Shown one piece after another: positions 8,808 through 18,016 of a stretch of DNA of 64,000 nt. The notes beneath the pieces were generated by a model, which saw only the letters and a program-made list of their open reading frames with translations, did no database searches and was not told the DNA's origin. Position numbers and translations under genes: made by a program. How positions within the stretch are numbered: position 1 is the stretch's first letter; every line of letters begins with the position of its first letter. This stretch comes from Affinirhizobium lemnae. GTDB taxonomy: Bacteria > Pseudomonadota > Alphaproteobacteria > Rhizobiales > Rhizobiaceae. Location: contig NZ_JALJQZ010000020.1 in assembly GCF_022968395.1 (NCBI RefSeq), positions 16,957 to 80,956 of the forward strand. The letters run 5' to 3'.

Positions 8808-9872
8808 ATGAAGATTTTGAAGTATTTGACGACTGCTGCGATGTTTGCCGCAATGGCCTTCGCTGCTCCTGTCAGCGCTGCTGACAAGGGTCTGGTCGGC
8901 GTCGCTATGCCAACCAAGTCCTCCGCCCGCTGGATCGCCGACGGCGACAACATGGTGAAGGTTCTGAAGGAACGCGGTTACTCGGTTGACCTGCAGTATG
9001 CAGAAGACGACATTCCGAACCAGCTCTCGCAGATCGAAAACATGATCACGAAAGGTGCGAAAGTACTCGTGATTGCATCGATCGACGGCACGACGCTCTC
9101 TGACGTTCTGCAGCAGGCTGCCGACAAGAAGATCAAGGTCATCGCTTATGACCGCCTGATCCGCGATACGCCGAATGTCAGCTACTATGCGACTTTCGAC
9201 AACTTCCAGGTCGGCGTTCTGCAGGCCACGACGCTGGTAAAGGCTCTCAAGGCTGATACCGAAAAGGGTCCGTTCTACATCGAACTCTTCGGTGGTTCTC
9301 CGGACGATAACAACGCCTTCTTCTTCTACAACGGCGCCATGAGCGTTCTCCAGCCGTTGATCGACAAGGGCGTTCTGAAGGTTGGTTCGGGCCAGGTTGG
9401 CATGGACAAGGTTTCCACGCTGCGTTGGGACGGTGCTACTGCCCAGGCTCGTATGGACGCTATCCTGTCTGCATTCTATGCCGACAAGAAAGTCAACGCT
9501 GTTCTGTCTCCTTATGACGGTATCTCCATCGGCATCCTCTCATCGCTCAAGGGCGTAGGTTACGGTTCCGGCGGCGTTGCAATGCCATTCGTTTCCGGTC
9601 AGGACGCAGAAGTTCCGTCAGTTAAGTCCATCATCGCTGGCGAACAGTACTCCACGATCTTCAAGGATACCCGCGAACTCGCGAAAGTTACCGTCGACAT
9701 GGTTGATGCTGCGATGAGCGGCAAGGAGCCGACTGTCAACGACACCAAGACCTACGACAACGGTAAGAAGGTTGTTCCTTCCTACCTGTTGAAGCCTGTT
9801 GCTGTTGACAAGACCAACTGGAAGGAAGTTCTGGTTGGCAGCGGCTACTACAAGGAAGACCAGCTGAAGTAA
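8808..9872 (+). CDS. chvE: ChvE-type multiple sugar-binding periplasmic protein
   Basis: Periplasmic binding protein (354 residues, the same as I recall for Agrobacterium ChvE) for aldoses such as galactose, arabinose, glucose and xylose, feeding the GguAB transporter; in Agrobacterium it also signals sugar presence to chemotaxis and VirA. A Sec signal peptide is clear ([20 protein letters not shown], cleavage after VSA near residue 24). Segments highly characteristic of ChvE are present: [47 protein letters not shown] and [20 protein letters not shown]. The start at 8808 follows an excellent AAGGAGGAG. It is encoded directly upstream of its transporter and downstream of predicted catabolic enzymes. 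No virA is visible, so the virulence-signalling role cannot be assumed. Confidence 0.93.
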   Translation: MKILKYLTTAAMFAAMAFAAPVSAADKGLVGVAMPTKSSARWIADGDNMVKVLKERGYSVDLQYAEDDIPNQLSQIENMITKGAKVLVIASIDGTTLSDVLQQAADKKIKVIAYDRLIRDTPNVSYYATFDNFQVGVLQATTLVKALKADTEKGPFYIELFGGSPDDNNAFFFYNGAMSVLQPLIDKGVLKVGSGQVGMDKVSTLRWDGATAQARMDAILSAFYADKKVNAVLSPYDGISIGILSSLKGVGYGSGGVAMPFVSGQDAEVPSVKSIIAGEQYSTIFKDTRELAKVTVDMVDAAMSGKEPTVNDTKTYDNGKKVVPSYLLKPVAVDKTNWKEVLVGSGYYKEDQLK

Positions 9873-9889
9873 TTCCTGTATCGATAGTG

Positions 9890-9916
9890 CGGCGGCGCGT
9901 TCAAACCGCGTCGCCG
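9890..9916 (+). promoter_or_regulatory. GC-rich intercistronic stem-loop chvE-gguA
   Basis: CGGCGGCGCG (9890-9899) pairs with CGCGTCGCCG (9907-9916), one G-U pair, 7-base loop, 17 bases after the chvE stop and 30 before gguA. No strong T-run. Such hairpins behind binding-protein genes usually protect the upstream mRNA or reduce read-through, giving more binding protein than transporter. Confidence 0.6.
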
Positions 9917-9946
9917 TATTCTTTGTTTCCCATCGGAGATGATGGC

Positions 9947-11509
9947 ATGCTCGCAAACGTCCATGCGGCTGAACGCCCACCGATTCTTGAAATGCGTGGC
10001 ATTTCCAAGTCGTTCGGTGTTGTTAAGGCTTTGACCGACGTCTCGTTCACCGTTCGCGAGGGCGAAATTCACGCGCTCGTCGGTGAAAACGGCGCTGGTA
10101 AATCTACACTCATGAAGGTTCTGTCCGGCGTCTATCCGCATGGCAGCTACGAAGGCTCCATCCTGTTTTCAGGTGAAGAGCGCCAGTTTCGCGATATCAA
10201 CGATACTGAAGCGCTGGGCATTATCATTATTCACCAGGAACTCGCGTTGATACCGCTCCTGTCCATTGCCGAGAACATCTTCCTCGCCAACGCTCCATCC
10301 CGTTTCGGCGTGATCGACCGTTCGGCCGTGCACGAACGCACCAAGGCTTTGCTGTCAAAGGTCGGCCTGAACGAGCAGCCGGATACGCTGATCACCAATC
10401 TCGGCGTCGGCAAGCAGCAGCTGGTCGAAATCGCCAAGGCTCTTTCGAAGGACGTTCGTCTTCTCATTCTTGACGAGCCGACTGCATCTCTCAACGAAAC
10501 GGACAGTGCTGCACTGCTGGAGCTCCTCAAGGAGTTTCGTAACCAGGGCATCACCTCAATCATGATCAGCCACAAGCTGAACGAAATTTCCGAAGTGGCC
10601 GACCGCATCACGGTTTTGCGCGATGGCCGCTCTGTCGATACTATGGATTGCCACGCTGGCGTCGTGCCGGAAGACGAAATCATCCGCAAGATGGTCGATC
10701 GCGACATGGAAAGCCGTTACCCGAAGCGTACGCCGAAAATCGGCGAGATGATCTTCGAGGTGGATGACTGGTCCGTTTATCATCCACAGCACACGCACCG
10801 CCAGGTCGTGAAGAACCTGTCGCTGAAGGTTCGCGCGGGCGAAGTCGTTGGTATTTCCGGCTTGATGGGTGCGGGCCGCACCGAGTTTGCGATGAGCGTC
10901 TTCGGCCGTTCCTGGGGCCGCAATATCACCGGCACTGTGAAGATGCATGGCAAGCCTGTCGATGTCTCGACGGTCACCAAGGCGATCGATGCGGGTCTGG
11001 CCTATGTCACGGAAGACCGCAAGCATCTCGGATTGATTCTGGCGGAAGACATTCGCAAGAACATCTCGCTGGCAAACCTGCCGGGCGTCTCACGCAGCAG
11101 TGTGATTGATGACATCTCAGAAATGAAGGTGGCGCAGGAGTTTCGCGCCCGCATGCGCATCCGCAGCCACAATGTCTATCAGGAAACGGGCAAGCTTTCC
11201 GGCGGCAACCAGCAAAAGGTCGTGCTGTCGAAATGGCTGTTCACAAACCCTGACCTGCTGATCCTCGACGAGCCGACCCGCGGGATCGACGTCGGTGCAA
11301 AATACGAAATCTATTCCATTATCAACGAACTCGCGGATGCCGGAAAGGCAGTCGTGGTGATCTCCTCGGAAATGCCGGAGCTGATCGGGATTTGCGATCG
11401 CATCCTGGTCATGCATGAGGGCGAATTCGTCGGCGAAGTTGCCGGCGCGGAAGCCACCCAAGAGAACATCATGCGCGCTATCATGCGCCGCAAGGGGAGA
11501 GACGAATGA
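9947..11509 (+). CDS. gguA: GguA, sugar ABC transporter ATPase with two nucleotide-binding domains
   Basis: Cytoplasmic ATPase (520 residues) of the ribose/galactose (CUT2) type that energises sugar uptake with GguB and ChvE. Two ABC domains are fused in tandem. The first has Walker [10 protein letters not shown] (about residues 46-54), a degenerate signature [14 protein letters not shown] and Walker [12 protein letters not shown]. The second has the degenerate P-loop GLMGAGRTE usual in this family, a full signature LSGGNQQKV and [14 protein letters not shown]. This asymmetry is normal for CUT2 ATPases. The start at 9947 is chosen because GGAG sits eight bases upstream; the frame is open further upstream into the hairpin. 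It overlaps gguB by four bases (ATGA). Confidence 0.92.
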   Translation: MLANVHAAERPPILEMRGISKSFGVVKALTDVSFTVREGEIHALVGENGAGKSTLMKVLSGVYPHGSYEGSILFSGEERQFRDINDTEALGIIIIHQELALIPLLSIAENIFLANAPSRFGVIDRSAVHERTKALLSKVGLNEQPDTLITNLGVGKQQLVEIAKALSKDVRLLILDEPTASLNETDSAALLELLKEFRNQGITSIMISHKLNEISEVADRITVLRDGRSVDTMDCHAGVVPEDEIIRKMVDRDMESRYPKRTPKIGEMIFEVDDWSVYHPQHTHRQVVKNLSLKVRAGEVVGISGLMGAGRTEFAMSVFGRSWGRNITGTVKMHGKPVDVSTVTKAIDAGLAYVTEDRKHLGLILAEDIRKNISLANLPGVSRSSVIDDISEMKVAQEFRARMRIRSHNVYQETGKLSGGNQQKVVLSKWLFTNPDLLILDEPTRGIDVGAKYEIYSIINELADAGKAVVVISSEMPELIGICDRILVMHEGEFVGEVAGAEATQENIMRAIMRRKGRDE

Positions 11510-12696
11510 GCACGCCTGAAACAACTGCACCGGCACCGCAGAGCGTCGCCGGTTTCATCAAGGACAACCTGCGCGAATACGGGATGCTGATGTCGCTTCT
11601 CGTCATCGTCATCTTCTTCCAGTTTGCGACAGGCGGCATTCTTCTGAAGCCGCTGAACCTCACGAACATCATCCTGCAGAACAGCTATATCGTCATCATG
11701 GCGCTCGGCATGCTGATGATCATCGTGACCGGCCATATCGACCTCTCGGTCGGTTCCGTGGCAGGCTTCATTGGCGCAGTCGCCGCCATGATGATGGTGC
11801 AATACAACTTCGATTTCGTCACGGCCTGCATTATCTGCCTGGTCCTCGGCGGACTGATCGGAGCTGTACAGGGCTATTTCGTCGCCTATCTGAAGATTCC
11901 ATCGTTCATCGTCACACTTGCCGGCATGCTTGTTTTCCGCGGGCTTATGATCGCCGTCCTCAGCGGTCGCTCGATCGGGCCGTTCGACGTCACGTTCCAG
12001 CGGCTGTCATCCGGCTTCATTCCGGAATTCATCTCGTCTGAGGGCGGGCTGTACTTGACATCGCTGATTCTCGGCATTGCGGTCGCCGCCTTCCTCGTCT
12101 GGCAGAACATCAAGAACCGCGGACGGCGCATGTCGCACGGTGTTGAAACCGAGCCGTTTGGTTTCTTTGTCGCAAAGAATATCCTCGTCCTCGCCAGCAT
12201 CAGCTATGTTGCCTATCTGATCGCGTCCCATCGCGGTATGCCGAACGTTCTGATCATCATGGCCCTCCTGATTGCGGCGTATGGCTTCTTCACCAACCGC
12301 ACGATCATTGGTCGCCAGATCTATGCTGTGGGCGGTAATGCGCGCGCTGCCGAACTCTCCGGCATCAAGACACAGCGCCTTGTATTCGGCACCTTCGTCA
12401 ACATGGGCGTACTGGCAGCTCTTGGCGGTCTCGTGGTTGCAGCACGCCTGAACAGCGCGACACCGAAGGCTGGCGCAGGTTTCGAGCTCGACGTTATCGC
12501 AGCCTGCTTTATTGGTGGGGCATCTGCCTACGGTGGAGTGGGCAAGGTCACCGGTGCTGTTATCGGCGCCTTCCTCATGGGCGTCATGAATAATGGCATG
12601 TCCATCCTGGGTATCGGCATCGACTATCAGCAGGTGATCAAGGGCCTTGTTCTGCTCGGCGCAGTCTGCGTCGACGTCTACAATCAGCGTCGTTAA
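11506..12696 (+). CDS. gguB: GguB, sugar ABC transporter permease
   Basis: Integral inner-membrane permease (396 residues) of the CUT2/BPD_transp_2 family. About nine to ten hydrophobic segments are visible from residue 25 on (for example [20 protein letters not shown]). The characteristic [12 protein letters not shown] motif lies near residue 75, and a conserved [19 protein letters not shown] stretch lies near the C-terminus. The start overlaps the gguA stop as ATGA, so the two proteins are translationally coupled. It is the last gene of the sugar operon; a hairpin follows about 30 bases later. With ChvE and GguA it makes a complete importer. Confidence 0.92.
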   Translation: MSTPETTAPAPQSVAGFIKDNLREYGMLMSLLVIVIFFQFATGGILLKPLNLTNIILQNSYIVIMALGMLMIIVTGHIDLSVGSVAGFIGAVAAMMMVQYNFDFVTACIICLVLGGLIGAVQGYFVAYLKIPSFIVTLAGMLVFRGLMIAVLSGRSIGPFDVTFQRLSSGFIPEFISSEGGLYLTSLILGIAVAAFLVWQNIKNRGRRMSHGVETEPFGFFVAKNILVLASISYVAYLIASHRGMPNVLIIMALLIAAYGFFTNRTIIGRQIYAVGGNARAAELSGIKTQRLVFGTFVNMGVLAALGGLVVAARLNSATPKAGAGFELDVIAACFIGGASAYGGVGKVTGAVIGAFLMGVMNNGMSILGIGIDYQQVIKGLVLLGAVCVDVYNQRR

Positions 12697-13056
12697 ACAT
12701 CCTTCCAACCATATCGACTATCTGACAGGCCGCGCATCGCAAGGTGCGTGGCTTTCGCGTTTCTTCATGTAGATTTTCTGGCGGGCTTGGATTCAATAGC
12801 GGCGTAGCTCACGAATTTTAATTGCGCAAATTAGCAGTCGTTCTTTCCTGCTCATGCGCAGTTACGCTCAACATAATCAGGACATTTCGGGCAGGTCGAG
12901 ACTAACATTGCAATCAAATCAGAGGCGTTTTTGCCGCATAAGAAGCGGAAGAATAGCTATAAGATCAACCGGTGGAGTGAGGACGAGGAAGTTCTCCGAG
13001 TGCTGCCGGACATAGATTTAGAGTTTAACGAATGCACTTCTTTGGAGGAGAAGAAC
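12697..13056. other. Intergenic region between the sugar operon and the bkd operon
   Basis: About 360 bases. A terminator-like hairpin lies at its left end (separate entry). The middle is AT-rich and includes the palindrome TTGCGCAA (12822-12829) inside AATTTTAATTGCGCAAATTA, which could suit an Lrp/AsnC-type regulator such as BkdR; this is speculative. The bkd reading frame stays open up to 12931, but the preferred start is 13057, so much of this is probably promoter and leader. Confidence 0.45.
12729..12755 (+). terminator. Likely terminator of the chvE-gguAB operon
   Basis: GCCGCGCA (12729-12736) pairs with TGCGTGGC (12745-12752), one G-U pair, 8-base loop, followed by TTTCGCGTTTCTTC. It starts 32 bases after the gguB stop. 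The T-run is imperfect, so termination strength is uncertain. Confidence 0.5.
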
Positions 13057-14292
13057 GTGACTTCGCATTGCAAATTATCATTTGCGCATCCGCCTGCCCG
13101 ACCGGGCCAGACGCCTGATTTTTCATCAGTGGAGATTCCAGAGGCAGGGCTGTTGCCTGTTCTGCCGCTTGATGTGACCGCAGCGGATTGCGTTGAGCAC
13201 GCGAATTCGCTCATCCGTGTCATGGATGAGAATGGCGAAGCCGTTGGGCCTTGGACTGATTTTCTATCGCGTTTCGATGTCGATACGCTCCGTGCCGGGC
13301 TGCGCGATATGATGATCTCGCGCACCATCGATATGCGCATGATGAATGCGCAACGGCAGGGCAAGATGTCGTTTTACATTCAGGGCGTCGGGGAAGAGGC
13401 GATAGCTTGCGGTTTCCAGCGCTGTCTGAAGCCAGGTGACATGAACTTTCCCACCTATCGCCAGCAGGGTCTACTGATTGCAGGCGGCTATCCGCTGGAA
13501 ATGTTGCTTGGTCAATTCTATTCCAACGCATTCGATCCACTTCAGGGTCGCCAGCTTCCCACACTGCATTCCGCCCGGGACTATGGATATTTCACCGTTT
13601 CAGGTAATCTCGGAACGCAATATGTGCATGCGGTTGGCTGGGCCATGGCCAATGCGTTGACCCAGCAAGAGAACATCTCAATCGGCTGGATCGGTGATGG
13701 TTCAACTGCATCGAACGATTTTCATACCGCGCTCCTGTCGGCATCGTCCTACAGCCCGCCTGTTATATTGAATGTCGTGAATAATCAGTGGGCCATCTCT
13801 ACCTACACCGGCGTTGCCAAAGGTAGGGGCCGAACTTACGCCGCGCGGGCTCTGGGTTACGGAATCCCGGCAATCCGTGTCGATGGCAATGATTATCTTG
13901 CGGTGCTGGCGGTTTCGGAATGGGCAACGCAGCGCGTGCGTGCAGGCCACGGTCCGGTGCTGATCGAATGGTACACCTACCGCGTCGGGGCGCATTCATC
14001 TTCTGATGATCCAAGTGCCTACAGACCGAGGGACGAAGGCAAGGCCTGGCCATTCGGCGACCCTGTAGAGCGACTGAAGAAACATCTCATCCATATTGGT
14101 GAATGGAGCGAGCAGCGTCACGTGCAGGCGGAAGCAGAGGTACTTTCACAAGTGGTGGAGGTGCAGAAGCGTGTCGAGGCGGCAGGTACGATGATCGATC
14201 CAAAGCCTATTCCGGGAGCCACCATCTTTAAGGGTGTTTATGCCGACATGCCGGAACACATCCGCCGTCAGCGACAGGAATTGGGGGTTTGA
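13057..14292 (+). CDS. bkdA1: Branched-chain 2-oxo acid dehydrogenase E1 alpha subunit
   Basis: Thiamin-diphosphate-dependent subunit that, with E1 beta, decarboxylates the keto acids of valine, leucine and isoleucine and passes the acyl group to lipoyl-E2. The frame is open from 12931, but a GTG at 13057 preceded by GGAGGAG at seven bases gives 411 residues, close to the 410 of Pseudomonas BkdA1; the upstream extension is Lys/Arg/Glu-rich and unlike the family. The TPP-binding GDG...NN motif is visible from about residue 213 (GDGSTASNDF to VVNNQWAIS), and the E1 loop YRVGAHSSSDDPSAYR follows. First gene of the bkd operon, two bases before E1 beta. Confidence 0.92.
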   Translation: MTSHCKLSFAHPPARPGQTPDFSSVEIPEAGLLPVLPLDVTAADCVEHANSLIRVMDENGEAVGPWTDFLSRFDVDTLRAGLRDMMISRTIDMRMMNAQRQGKMSFYIQGVGEEAIACGFQRCLKPGDMNFPTYRQQGLLIAGGYPLEMLLGQFYSNAFDPLQGRQLPTLHSARDYGYFTVSGNLGTQYVHAVGWAMANALTQQENISIGWIGDGSTASNDFHTALLSASSYSPPVILNVVNNQWAISTYTGVAKGRGRTYAARALGYGIPAIRVDGNDYLAVLAVSEWATQRVRAGHGPVLIEWYTYRVGAHSSSDDPSAYRPRDEGKAWPFGDPVERLKKHLIHIGEWSEQRHVQAEAEVLSQVVEVQKRVEAAGTMIDPKPIPGATIFKGVYADMPEHIRRQRQELGV

Positions 14293-14294
14293 CC

Positions 14295-15308
14295 ATGCCA
14301 CAACTGACGATGATTGAAGCCCTTCGTGATGCCATGGACGTAATGCTGGCGCGCGACCCGAAGGTCGTTATTTTCGGCGAGGACGTGGGCTATTTCGGTG
14401 GGGTTTTCCGCTGCACATCTGGTTTGCAGAAAAAGTATGGCGAGGAGCGTGTGTTCGACACGCCAATCAATGAAAGTGCGATTGTTGGTATTGGCATCGG
14501 CATGGCGGCGCAGGGCATGAAGCCGTGTGTGGAAATCCAGTTCGCCGATTACGTCTACCCGGCCTATGACCAAATCACGCAGGAAGCGGCGCGCATTCGA
14601 CATCGCTCCAACGAACAGTTTTCCTGCCCCATCGTCATCCGGATGCCGACAGGCGGCGGCATCTTTGGCGGCCAGACCCATAGCCAGAGCCCGGAAGCAC
14701 TGTTTACCCATGTGGCAGGCCTGAAGGTAGTGCAGCCTTGCACACCACACGATGCAAAGGGGTTGCTGATTTCTGCTATGGAAGATCCCGATCCGGTGAT
14801 ATTTCTGGAGCCCAAGCGGCTTTATAACGGTCCCTTCAACGGCGATCACAAGGCTCCGGCGCAAAGCTGGAAGAACCATCAACTGGGCGAGGTGCCAGAG
14901 GGACACTATTCTATCCCCATCGGCAAGGCGCGGGTTCATCGGGAAGGGTCGGCAGTTACGATCCTGACTTACGGGACCATGGTCTTCGTTGCGGAAGCTG
15001 CGGTAAACACTCTTGGTGTCGATGCGGAAATCATCGATCTGCGCTCCCTTCTGCCGCTTGATCTGGAAACCATTGAGGAATCCGTTCGCAAGACGGGGCG
15101 CTGTGTCGTCCTTCATGAAGCCACGAAGACCTCCGGTCTGGCAGGTGAAATCATCGCAATCGTGCAGGAGGCATGCTTCTACCATCTTGAAGCGCCGGTC
15201 CAACGTGTTACTGGCTGGGACGCACCTTATCCGCATGCACTCGAATGGGATTACTTCCCCGGTCAGGAGCGCGTTTGCCGCGCTCTTCAAGCAGTGATGG
15301 AGGCTTGA
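14295..15308 (+). CDS. bkdA2: Branched-chain 2-oxo acid dehydrogenase E1 beta subunit
   Basis: Partner of E1 alpha in the heterotetrameric decarboxylase (337 residues, family normal). N-terminal pyrimidine-binding transketolase domain with VVIFGEDVGYFGGVFRCTSG and VFDTPINESAIVGIGIGMA, then QFADYVYPAYDQI and RMPTGGGIFGG; C-terminal transketolase domain from about residue 205 (AVTILTYGTMVFVAEAA). The ATG is two bases after the E1 alpha stop with a GGGGG stretch overlapping that stop. It is followed by the E2 gene after two bases, so the three genes are certainly one transcript. Confidence 0.93.
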   Translation: MPQLTMIEALRDAMDVMLARDPKVVIFGEDVGYFGGVFRCTSGLQKKYGEERVFDTPINESAIVGIGIGMAAQGMKPCVEIQFADYVYPAYDQITQEAARIRHRSNEQFSCPIVIRMPTGGGIFGGQTHSQSPEALFTHVAGLKVVQPCTPHDAKGLLISAMEDPDPVIFLEPKRLYNGPFNGDHKAPAQSWKNHQLGEVPEGHYSIPIGKARVHREGSAVTILTYGTMVFVAEAAVNTLGVDAEIIDLRSLLPLDLETIEESVRKTGRCVVLHEATKTSGLAGEIIAIVQEACFYHLEAPVQRVTGWDAPYPHALEWDYFPGQERVCRALQAVMEA

Positions 15309-15310
15309 TC

Positions 15311-16600
15311 ATGGGTATCAAAACAATCCGCCTGCCGGATGTCGGTGAAGGTGTCACGGAAGCTGAAGTCACCGAAATTCTCGTCAAGCCCGGCGATCTT
15401 GTGCGCGAAGACGATCCAATCGCTGCCGTCATGACAGATAAGGCGACGGTCGAAATCACGTCTGCATACAGCGGCAAGGTTATCTGGATCGGCGGCGAAG
15501 TGGGCAAGACGCTGGCCATTGGTTCGGATCTCATCCGCATCGAAGATGAGAGTGCAGGCGGGGACGATACTGTTCCCTCGCTCACGCCTGCTGAAGCTCA
15601 GCCTGCTCCAGCTTCAACGCCCAGTATGGCGGCGCAGACGGAAAGCTGCCCGCTCAAAGCGTCACCTTCACTGAAGGTGGTCGAGACCCGGCCAAACGCA
15701 ATCACCGCAACAGCAACGCCGCCGCGTGCAGAAGGTGCCGCAGTGCTTGCTTCCCCTGCTGTTCGGGCAAGGGCAAAAGAGGCAGGCATCGACCTTCGCC
15801 AAGTTGTAGGCAGCGGGCCGGCAGGGCGCATTACTCATGCCGATCTGGATCACCTGTTCCATAACGCTGGCCAGGCACTGCCGCGCAATCCGTCTGGACC
15901 GGAAACAGTGGAAACTGTGAAAGTGGTCGGTCTACGCCGTATGATTGCCAAGCGTATGAGCGAGGCAAATGCCACAATTCCGCATATTACTGTTGTGGAA
16001 GAAGTGGATGTGACCGAGATCGAGGCGCTGCGGGTCAAGCTCAATGAGGCGCGCGGCGACAAACCAAAGCTCACCATCCTACCGCTGATCGCCGCTGCTC
16101 TGGTCAAAGCCAAAGAAAGCTGCCCGAAAATTTTTGCCCGCTACGACGATGACGCCGAAGAGGTCCATTACTCAAATGCGGTGCATATCGGTATTGCGAC
16201 GATGACGGAAGCGGGGCTGATGGTGCCCGTGGTGCGCAACGCACAGGCGCTTTCGCCCTACCAGCTTGCAGGCGAAATCACCCGGCTTTCGGAAGCCTGT
16301 CGCGAGGGTAAGGCCAAGCGGGAGGAGCTTTCCGGTTCCACCATCACCATCACCTCTCTGGGGCCGTTGGGGGCAATTGCCACGACACCGATCATCAACA
16401 AGCCGGAGGTTGCCATTCTGGGCGTTAACCGCATGGCAGTACGGCCAAGCTGGAACGGCAGCGCCTTCGTGCCGCGCACCATGATGAATATTTCGGCCAG
16501 CTTCGACCATCGCATAATTGACGGATGGGACGCGGCAGTCTTCGTTCAGAGGATGAAGACATTACTCGAAACTCCCGCCCTGATTTTCATGAAGGATTGA
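15311..16600 (+). CDS. bkdB: Branched-chain 2-oxo acid dehydrogenase E2 (lipoamide acyltransferase)
   Basis: Core acyltransferase of the complex (429 residues) that moves the branched acyl group from E1 to CoA. Domains in order: a single lipoyl domain (residues 1-80, lipoylation Lys44 in MTDKATVEI), a Pro/Ala-rich linker (about 85-145), the peripheral subunit-binding domain (about 150-190, SPAVRARAKEAGIDLRQVVG) and the catalytic domain (about 205-429) ending in the signature SFDHRIIDGWDAA with catalytic His400 and Asp404. A frame extension upstream to 15245 overlaps E1 beta and is rejected. Linked tightly on both sides to E1 beta and E3. Confidence 0.94.
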   Translation: MGIKTIRLPDVGEGVTEAEVTEILVKPGDLVREDDPIAAVMTDKATVEITSAYSGKVIWIGGEVGKTLAIGSDLIRIEDESAGGDDTVPSLTPAEAQPAPASTPSMAAQTESCPLKASPSLKVVETRPNAITATATPPRAEGAAVLASPAVRARAKEAGIDLRQVVGSGPAGRITHADLDHLFHNAGQALPRNPSGPETVETVKVVGLRRMIAKRMSEANATIPHITVVEEVDVTEIEALRVKLNEARGDKPKLTILPLIAAALVKAKESCPKIFARYDDDAEEVHYSNAVHIGIATMTEAGLMVPVVRNAQALSPYQLAGEITRLSEACREGKAKREELSGSTITITSLGPLGAIATTPIINKPEVAILGVNRMAVRPSWNGSAFVPRTMMNISASFDHRIIDGWDAAVFVQRMKTLLETPALIFMKD

Positions 16601-16604
16601 TGGA

Positions 16605-17993
16605 ATGACCGATCTTTCATGCAAAGTGCTGGTGCTTGGTGCCGGTCCGGGTGGTTATGTTTGCGCCATTCGCGCCGGCCAGGCAGGGCTCGATACGATC
16701 ATCGTGGAAAAAGCTGCTCCCGGAGGCACCTGCCTGAACGTTGGGTGCATTCCGTCCAAAGCGCTGATCCATGCCGCTGAACAGTTTCACGCCGTCGCGG
16801 AGGCGGCAACCGGTAATTCTGCGCTGGGGATCACAACCGCCTCACCGAAAATCGATCTTTCCAAAACCATGGGCTGGAAGGATGGCATCGTTCGCCAGTT
16901 GACCGGCGGCGTCGGTGGACTGCTTCGCAAGGCAGGGGTTCGCAAGATTGAAGGTGAAGCCCGCATTCTGGACGGTAAGACCATTGAGGTGAGAACGGCT
17001 GAAGGTCTCTCTCGCATTTCTTGTGAGAGTTTGGTGATTGCTACCGGATCGGTTCCGATCGAGGTGCCGTCGCTGCCATTCGGTAGCAATATTCTCTCCT
17101 CAACCGAGGCGCTTTCGCTTCAACAGGTGCCGGAAACGCTGGCGATCGTCGGCGGTGGCTATATCGGGCTGGAAATCGGCACGGCTTACGCGAAACTCGG
17201 GGCGAAGGTGACGATCGTCGAAGCCAAGGCTCAGATCTTGCCGCAGTATGATGCCGAGCTTTCAAAGCCTGTTCTGGCTCGGTTAAAGGCTTTGGGTGTC
17301 GAGGTGCATCTGAACGCTCAAGCCGCAGGCTATGAGAACGGTGTCCTGCGGGCAAAGACGGCGGTTGGCGAACTGAAGATTGCCGCCCGCAAGGTTCTTG
17401 TCACGGTCGGCCGTCGCCCTGTGATTGCCGAATGCGGTGTTGCCGATCTGGGCCTCGATATGCAAGGCCGCTACATCAAGATCAACGGCAAGTGCCAGAC
17501 ATCGATGCGCGGCGTTTATGCCATCGGTGATGTGACCGGCGAACCAATGCTGGCTCATCGCGCCATGGCGCAAGGGGAGATTGCAGCCGCAGTGATTGCG
17601 GGCGAAGCAGCTAACTGGGACAAACGCGCCATTCCCGCCGTCTGCTTTACCGATCCGGAAATCGTTGTGGTCGGTCAACTGCCGGAGGAGGCGCGTGCGG
17701 TCAATGCGGAGGCGGCGGTGGCCACCTATCCGCTGCGCGCCAATGGACGTGCCATGACACTGGAACGGACCGATGGCTTCGTGCGCATTGTGCATGAAAA
17801 GGCCAGTGGTCTCGTTCTTGGCATTCAGGCGGTTGGCGCGGGTGTTTCCGAATTCGCCGGAGAATTTGCGCTTGCACTGGAGATGTGCGCCACGTTGACC
17901 GATATTGCCGCGACGATCCACGCGCACCCGACGCTTGGAGAGACTGTGCAGGAGGCTGCACTGGCGGGCTTGAGCAAGGCTCTGCACGCTTGA
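16605..17993 (+). CDS. lpdV: Dihydrolipoyl dehydrogenase (E3) of the branched-chain complex
   Basis: FAD-dependent enzyme (462 residues) that reoxidises the E2 lipoyl group with NAD+. N-terminal FAD motif LVLGAGPGGYVCAIRAGQAG, the redox-active disulfide Cys43/Cys48 (GGTCLNVGCIPSKAL), the NAD-binding motif VGGGYIGLEIGTAYAKLG and the C-terminal His-Glu dyad in HPTLGETVQEA are all visible. It lies four bases after bkdB, so it is the complex-specific E3 (LpdV type) rather than the E3 of pyruvate or 2-oxoglutarate dehydrogenase. A 23-base gap leads into the acyl-CoA dehydrogenase gene. Confidence 0.93.
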   Translation: MTDLSCKVLVLGAGPGGYVCAIRAGQAGLDTIIVEKAAPGGTCLNVGCIPSKALIHAAEQFHAVAEAATGNSALGITTASPKIDLSKTMGWKDGIVRQLTGGVGGLLRKAGVRKIEGEARILDGKTIEVRTAEGLSRISCESLVIATGSVPIEVPSLPFGSNILSSTEALSLQQVPETLAIVGGGYIGLEIGTAYAKLGAKVTIVEAKAQILPQYDAELSKPVLARLKALGVEVHLNAQAAGYENGVLRAKTAVGELKIAARKVLVTVGRRPVIAECGVADLGLDMQGRYIKINGKCQTSMRGVYAIGDVTGEPMLAHRAMAQGEIAAAVIAGEAANWDKRAIPAVCFTDPEIVVVGQLPEEARAVNAEAAVATYPLRANGRAMTLERTDGFVRIVHEKASGLVLGIQAVGAGVSEFAGEFALALEMCATLTDIAATIHAHPTLGETVQEAALAGLSKALHA

Positions 17994-18016
17994 ATAAGAA
18001 ATGAGGAGGGATACCC

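Noticed and set aside
6730..8853. 707-codon open frame on the minus strand
   Set aside because: It lies opposite the well-supported IlvD/Edd dehydratase and the chvE leader; its composition (His/Arg/Asp-rich, no domain) is typical of the antisense of a high-GC coding gene.
8808..9872. Virulence-signalling locus of the Agrobacterium Ti type
   Set aside because: ChvE alone does not imply it; no vir genes, gbpR or T-DNA border-like repeats are seen, and the surroundings are catabolic.
12931..13056. N-terminal extension of E1 alpha
   Set aside because: The Lys/Arg-rich extension is unlike the family, while the GTG at 13057 has a strong GGAGGAG site and gives the expected length.
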